DNA from: Acanthochlamys bracteata
Lineage: Eukaryota; Streptophyta; Magnoliopsida; Pandanales; Velloziaceae
Length of the DNA stretch: 64,000 nt
NCBI GenBank assembly: GCA_019914995.1
Contig: CM034141.1
Coordinates: 2,728,001-2,792,000 of the forward strand
Direction: 5' to 3'
Of this stretch, positions 60,896-64,000 are shown piece by piece. A program made the translations under genes and the position numbers. The notes under the pieces are model-generated. The model worked only from the letters and a program-made list of their open reading frames with translations. It was not told the origin of the DNA and did not search any database. Position 1 is the stretch's first letter. Each line of letters opens with the position of its first letter.

Positions 60896-63735
60896 TGCGC
60901 GCGCACGTCAAATCTGATTCGTCAGGTCATGGTCAGAGTTTACACAGTAAACTTTAGTTTAGGGGATCTGGCAGCGGTGTCATTCACCTGCGTATTACAG
61001 AACCCCTGTAGCAGCAAACTCTTCTTTTCTTTTTTTCTTCTTATTTTCCTCCTCTCCAGCGCTAGCTCGATCGCCTCTCCCGATCGATCTCCGCCCGAGA
61101 TGACGAGCCGCTGCTACCATTCTTCCTTCTTCCCTCTCATTCCTTCAATTCATGTCAGAAGTTCTCTGTTCCAACATCCAATCGAAAGCCCTAGCATTTT
61201 CTATTGCGGCGAAAACCTTACATCGCCGGTCGACGATCAACCATTTTGAAACCTAAAGTCGTTATTTTCTCTTCTCCTCCTTCTTCCAGTCCTTTTCCCG
61301 TCATTAATTTCTGCAATTGCCGTCGCGAGCCTCCTTACCGTCGTTCGTCGCTGGTGTTCGGCCATCCCAGTAAGTATGTTTGAGTTATTGAAGTGCTTAT
61401 ATTTTTGTGTTTTGTTTTGTGTTTTGTTTTATGTTTTGGTTTGGTTTGATTTTAATTGTAGGATTTGAATTGAGAGTGTTCGTTGATTGAAGCAATAACG
61501 GTGGCTGCAGAGACGAAACCGCGACGACGAGTTCGAAGAGTATTAGATAAATGCAGGTTTTCATCTTCTTTGTTCCCTTTTCTGTTTTCTGCCGTTATTT
61601 TATTATGCAATTCTTTCTTTTTTTGTTTCTTCGATGATTGCTGCGTTCCAGGTCGATCCATATTCTTCTACTGTAATGAGAGAGATATTGAATGGTTCAT
61701 GAACAACACTTGGTTTGTTTGAAAGATCGCTTCTCTTTGCTGTGGTTTTTCTCTTTTAATTTAGGTTCCAAAAGTTGATTTTTTGCATTAGGGGATGTAA
61801 AATAGGTATATTATAACTTGTGCTTAGATTTCTAGTTTTAGAAATTAGAACTTTGATGTGCTTCGTAACTTAGTTAACTCAATTAAGCAAAAGAAGTTGC
61901 CATTTGAAGTTGAACTTCTTCTACATTGCAAAAATTGGTATCTCACTAATTCTAGATCGTGTCTTTGAGCTGCTTTATTATCTTATAACTAGCATTTCTT
62001 ATTCCGCATCAAGTTTGAGCCACTTTCAAATGATAAAGGAGTAGGAGGATGTGCTTCAAGCTCATGGTCAGGATGGAAGGGATTTGGAAGCTTAAGTTTT
62101 GCCAATACCAATCTGTGAGTACCTTCAACTTAGTATGGTACTTCTTAGTTCTATGTTATTATGACTCCCTTTCTGCGCAGGGATCTTAACAATACACAAG
62201 AGCTTTCAGAATGGTTATGTAGTACCTACTCATATTTGTGTCATGGTCAATTTATCCATATGCTTCTTAGTTTGAGAATTGAGTTCTTCTCTTTAGGAAA
62301 GGTCTGTTTACAACTGAGATGTTTTGGAATGATGCTTTTGATAACAACCATCAGCTTTGGAATGATGCTTTTGATAACATGGTTAGAGATATTACTTGTT
62401 TGAATTGACCTGGATAACTCTTTAGATCATGTAGCCAAGCTGATTAACTTTAAATTTCTAAGCGCTAGTCTAAACAAATTGTAATGTCAAATTGAGTGCT
62501 GTGCAGATGTATATATTCGGTTATTGAGGTGCTTGTTTTTTGTCCACAGATTTACTTCAGAAAGATAAGAGAGAATGATATGTACACTGAGGCTGCCTAC
62601 CTGAGGGGATTCAAGTTGAGTTACCTGATAGTTCATGGAATCTTCTTATTAGATCATGAATTACCTAATATGTTGGATCTTTACCTTGTATATATCATCC
62701 TCAAATTGCTGGCTGTCAATATAAATCATTGATCCAAGGACGAGGAATATTTTTATCCACTTCACATGAACAACAAAATCTGTTTTGTACAAACCATATA
62801 AGGGTTACATCTATTGTTGTCCATGTTATAGAATCTGTAATTTAATGATATTGCACTTGCTTAGTTTTTACTTGCTAATGCTCAGTGATACTGATGAAAG
62901 AAAATTGTATATGTCAAGCTGTTATACTGGTGCACTAATGAGAATATAAGAATGTTATGTTAGAGATCTAGGTATTCTTGCTTTATAACTAGTGCGAACG
63001 TCATACGTACCATGGAAGAATAGTTATTCACAAACAGGTTTTCAAATGGAATTTCATAGTCTCTATATCGTATCTGAATTACGCTCGCCAACATTTTCTC
63101 AAAAGAGCACCTATTTGCAACCAAAATACCAACAAGAGTAAAATATTTCCTCACCACAACCTAGAGAAGAAGATTACTATGACATGAACATTGAAGTTTC
63201 CATATCATAAGCACCAAACTTCAATAACAACAGCTTTATATAAAATAAAACAAAAACATCAACAAAGATCAGAGCTAGTTCAAGTTGAAAACCAGTCACC
63301 AATCCATCTAAACAAGTTCCTAATCCCATAAACTAACTAATAGGCTTCACCACATTTCAACAAACAGCCAAAACAAGAGCCTGCAGCCTTTAAATTATTT
63401 ATATTAAACAAGTAAACTATAATTTTTTGGCGCAAAGCTCTTAGTTCAACCATACCAACTAACTAATGGTAGCAGTGGCTCGTCATCTTGGGCGGAGATC
63501 GATCGGGAGAGGCGATCGAGCTAGCGCCGGAAAGGAGGAAAAAAAAGAAGAAAAAATAAAAGAAAAATTTGCTGCTACAGAGGTTCTGTAATGGGTAGGT
63601 GAATGACACCGCTGTCCTATATAGAGATCCTGTAAACTAAAGTTTAACGTGTAAACTCTGACCGTCGAATATTGATCCGACAGATTAGCTTTGATGTGCG
63701 CGTATAGTGAGAGCGGTGTGCGCACATCACGCACC
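60896..63735. mobile_element. Mutator-like element with terminal inverted repeats of about 230-265 bp, possible Pack-MULE
   Basis: Left arm (60896 to about 61125) and right arm (about 63470-63735) are inverted copies: GGTCAGAGTTTACACAGTAA, ACTTTAGTTTA, GCAGCGGTGTCATTCACCTG, TCTGTAGCAGCAAA-like, and GCTAGCTCGATCGCCTCTCC recur in reverse. The right end read inward is GGTGCGTGATGTGCGCACAC. It shares GATGTGCGCACA with the HD-Zip II Pack-MULE at 32683, while the left end appears shortened by about 30 bases. No transposase recognised. The 2.3-kb interior looks like host-gene exons and introns. Confidence 0.75.
61130..63465 (+). other. Interior of the second MULE: candidate captured gene pieces, unrecognised
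   Basis: Plus-strand exon-like stretches include a GC-richer leader around 61270-61370 ending CATCCCAGTAAG (donor-like). Next is a short open piece at about 61490-61555 (AITVAAETKPRRRVRRVLDK followed by CR). At 62535-62730 a frame reads KIRENDMYTEAAYLRGFKLS then YLIVHGIFLLDHELPN, after a tccacag acceptor-like site. I recognise no family. The pattern fits captured host sequence, but this is inference. Confidence 0.3.
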
Positions 63736-64000
63736 TATATATACATATACTGTATCTATCTTTTTGTATATATGATGAGAGAGATAATGAAATTTTGAAG
63801 ATAAAACAATGTATTCAAAATACAAGATATGGAGAAAAAGTATACGTAAGAATATCGGTGGTATTGCTTATACTAGTGTCCAAAAAGATAAGAACGAAAA
63901 AATCATTTTTCATTTATTGTTTTCATTAAGACATGACAAAAACATGTTCGTTGATTCCAAAGTTTTTGAAGCAATCCCTATCAATAAAACATCGTTTAAT
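63736..64000. other. Right flank, no gene seen
   Basis: TATATATAC at 63736-63744 may be the right copy of the MULE target duplication. The remainder is AT-rich. Confidence 0.35.

Noticed and set aside
60497..61249. A 250-codon plus frame
   Set aside because: It crosses from the outer hAT end through a TA run into the MULE inverted repeat; its composition is low-complexity and no domain is visible.

Overview
This window is nuclear DNA from a flowering plant, most likely a eudicot. The genes have many small exons and AT-rich introns, encode plant-type families (an ABC1K kinase, a GT92 glycosyltransferase, a type-B response regulator), and are separated by long AT-rich stretches full of DNA-transposon remnants. 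I cannot name the species.

Four protein-coding genes are well supported. (1) A minus-strand ABC1/aarF-type atypical kinase, whose 5' seven exons lie at 6025 down to 621 and whose 3' end is off the left edge. (2) A plus-strand GT92 (DUF23) glycosyltransferase with two exons, 14912-17833, 555 aa. (3) A plus-strand four-exon gene for a small DUF971 protein with a mitochondrial-type leader, 21268-25694, 136 aa. (4) A minus-strand five-exon type-B cytokinin response regulator closest to ARR11, 41270 down to 36815, 638 aa. They are unrelated single genes, each with its own promoter. There is also a frameshifted FAM32A-like pseudogene (34785-34966) and a weak candidate for a 26-residue membrane peptide (27602-27682).

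The rest is largely mobile DNA. At 6.9-12 kb sits a cluster of foldback elements with long inverted repeats. At 12579-13716 is a non-autonomous hAT element with a perfect 8-bp target duplication. At 27.7-28.3 kb is a Ty3/gypsy integrase remnant. At 32683-33895 is a Pack-MULE whose two arms are inverted copies of an HD-Zip II homeobox gene fragment, bounded by a 9-bp target duplication. At 53305-60526 is a 7.2-kb hAT transposon, itself interrupted by a second, oppositely oriented hAT at 56062-58874; both have near-perfect 8-bp target duplications. At 60896-63735 is a second MULE-type element with inverted repeats of roughly 250 bp, whose outermost bases resemble those of the HD-Zip II Pack-MULE. 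AT-rich miniature elements recur at 34.0, 35.8, 51.1 and 51.5 kb.

At 49.9-51.8 kb lies a decayed second copy of the ARR11-like locus. It has pieces of exons 2 and 3 and of the far upstream region, in the same order and orientation, but lacks about 3.2 kb including exon 1. No tRNA, rRNA, CRISPR or organellar genes were seen. The most interesting item is the HD-Zip II hairpin element, because its transcript would fold into long double-stranded RNA matching a developmental regulator.
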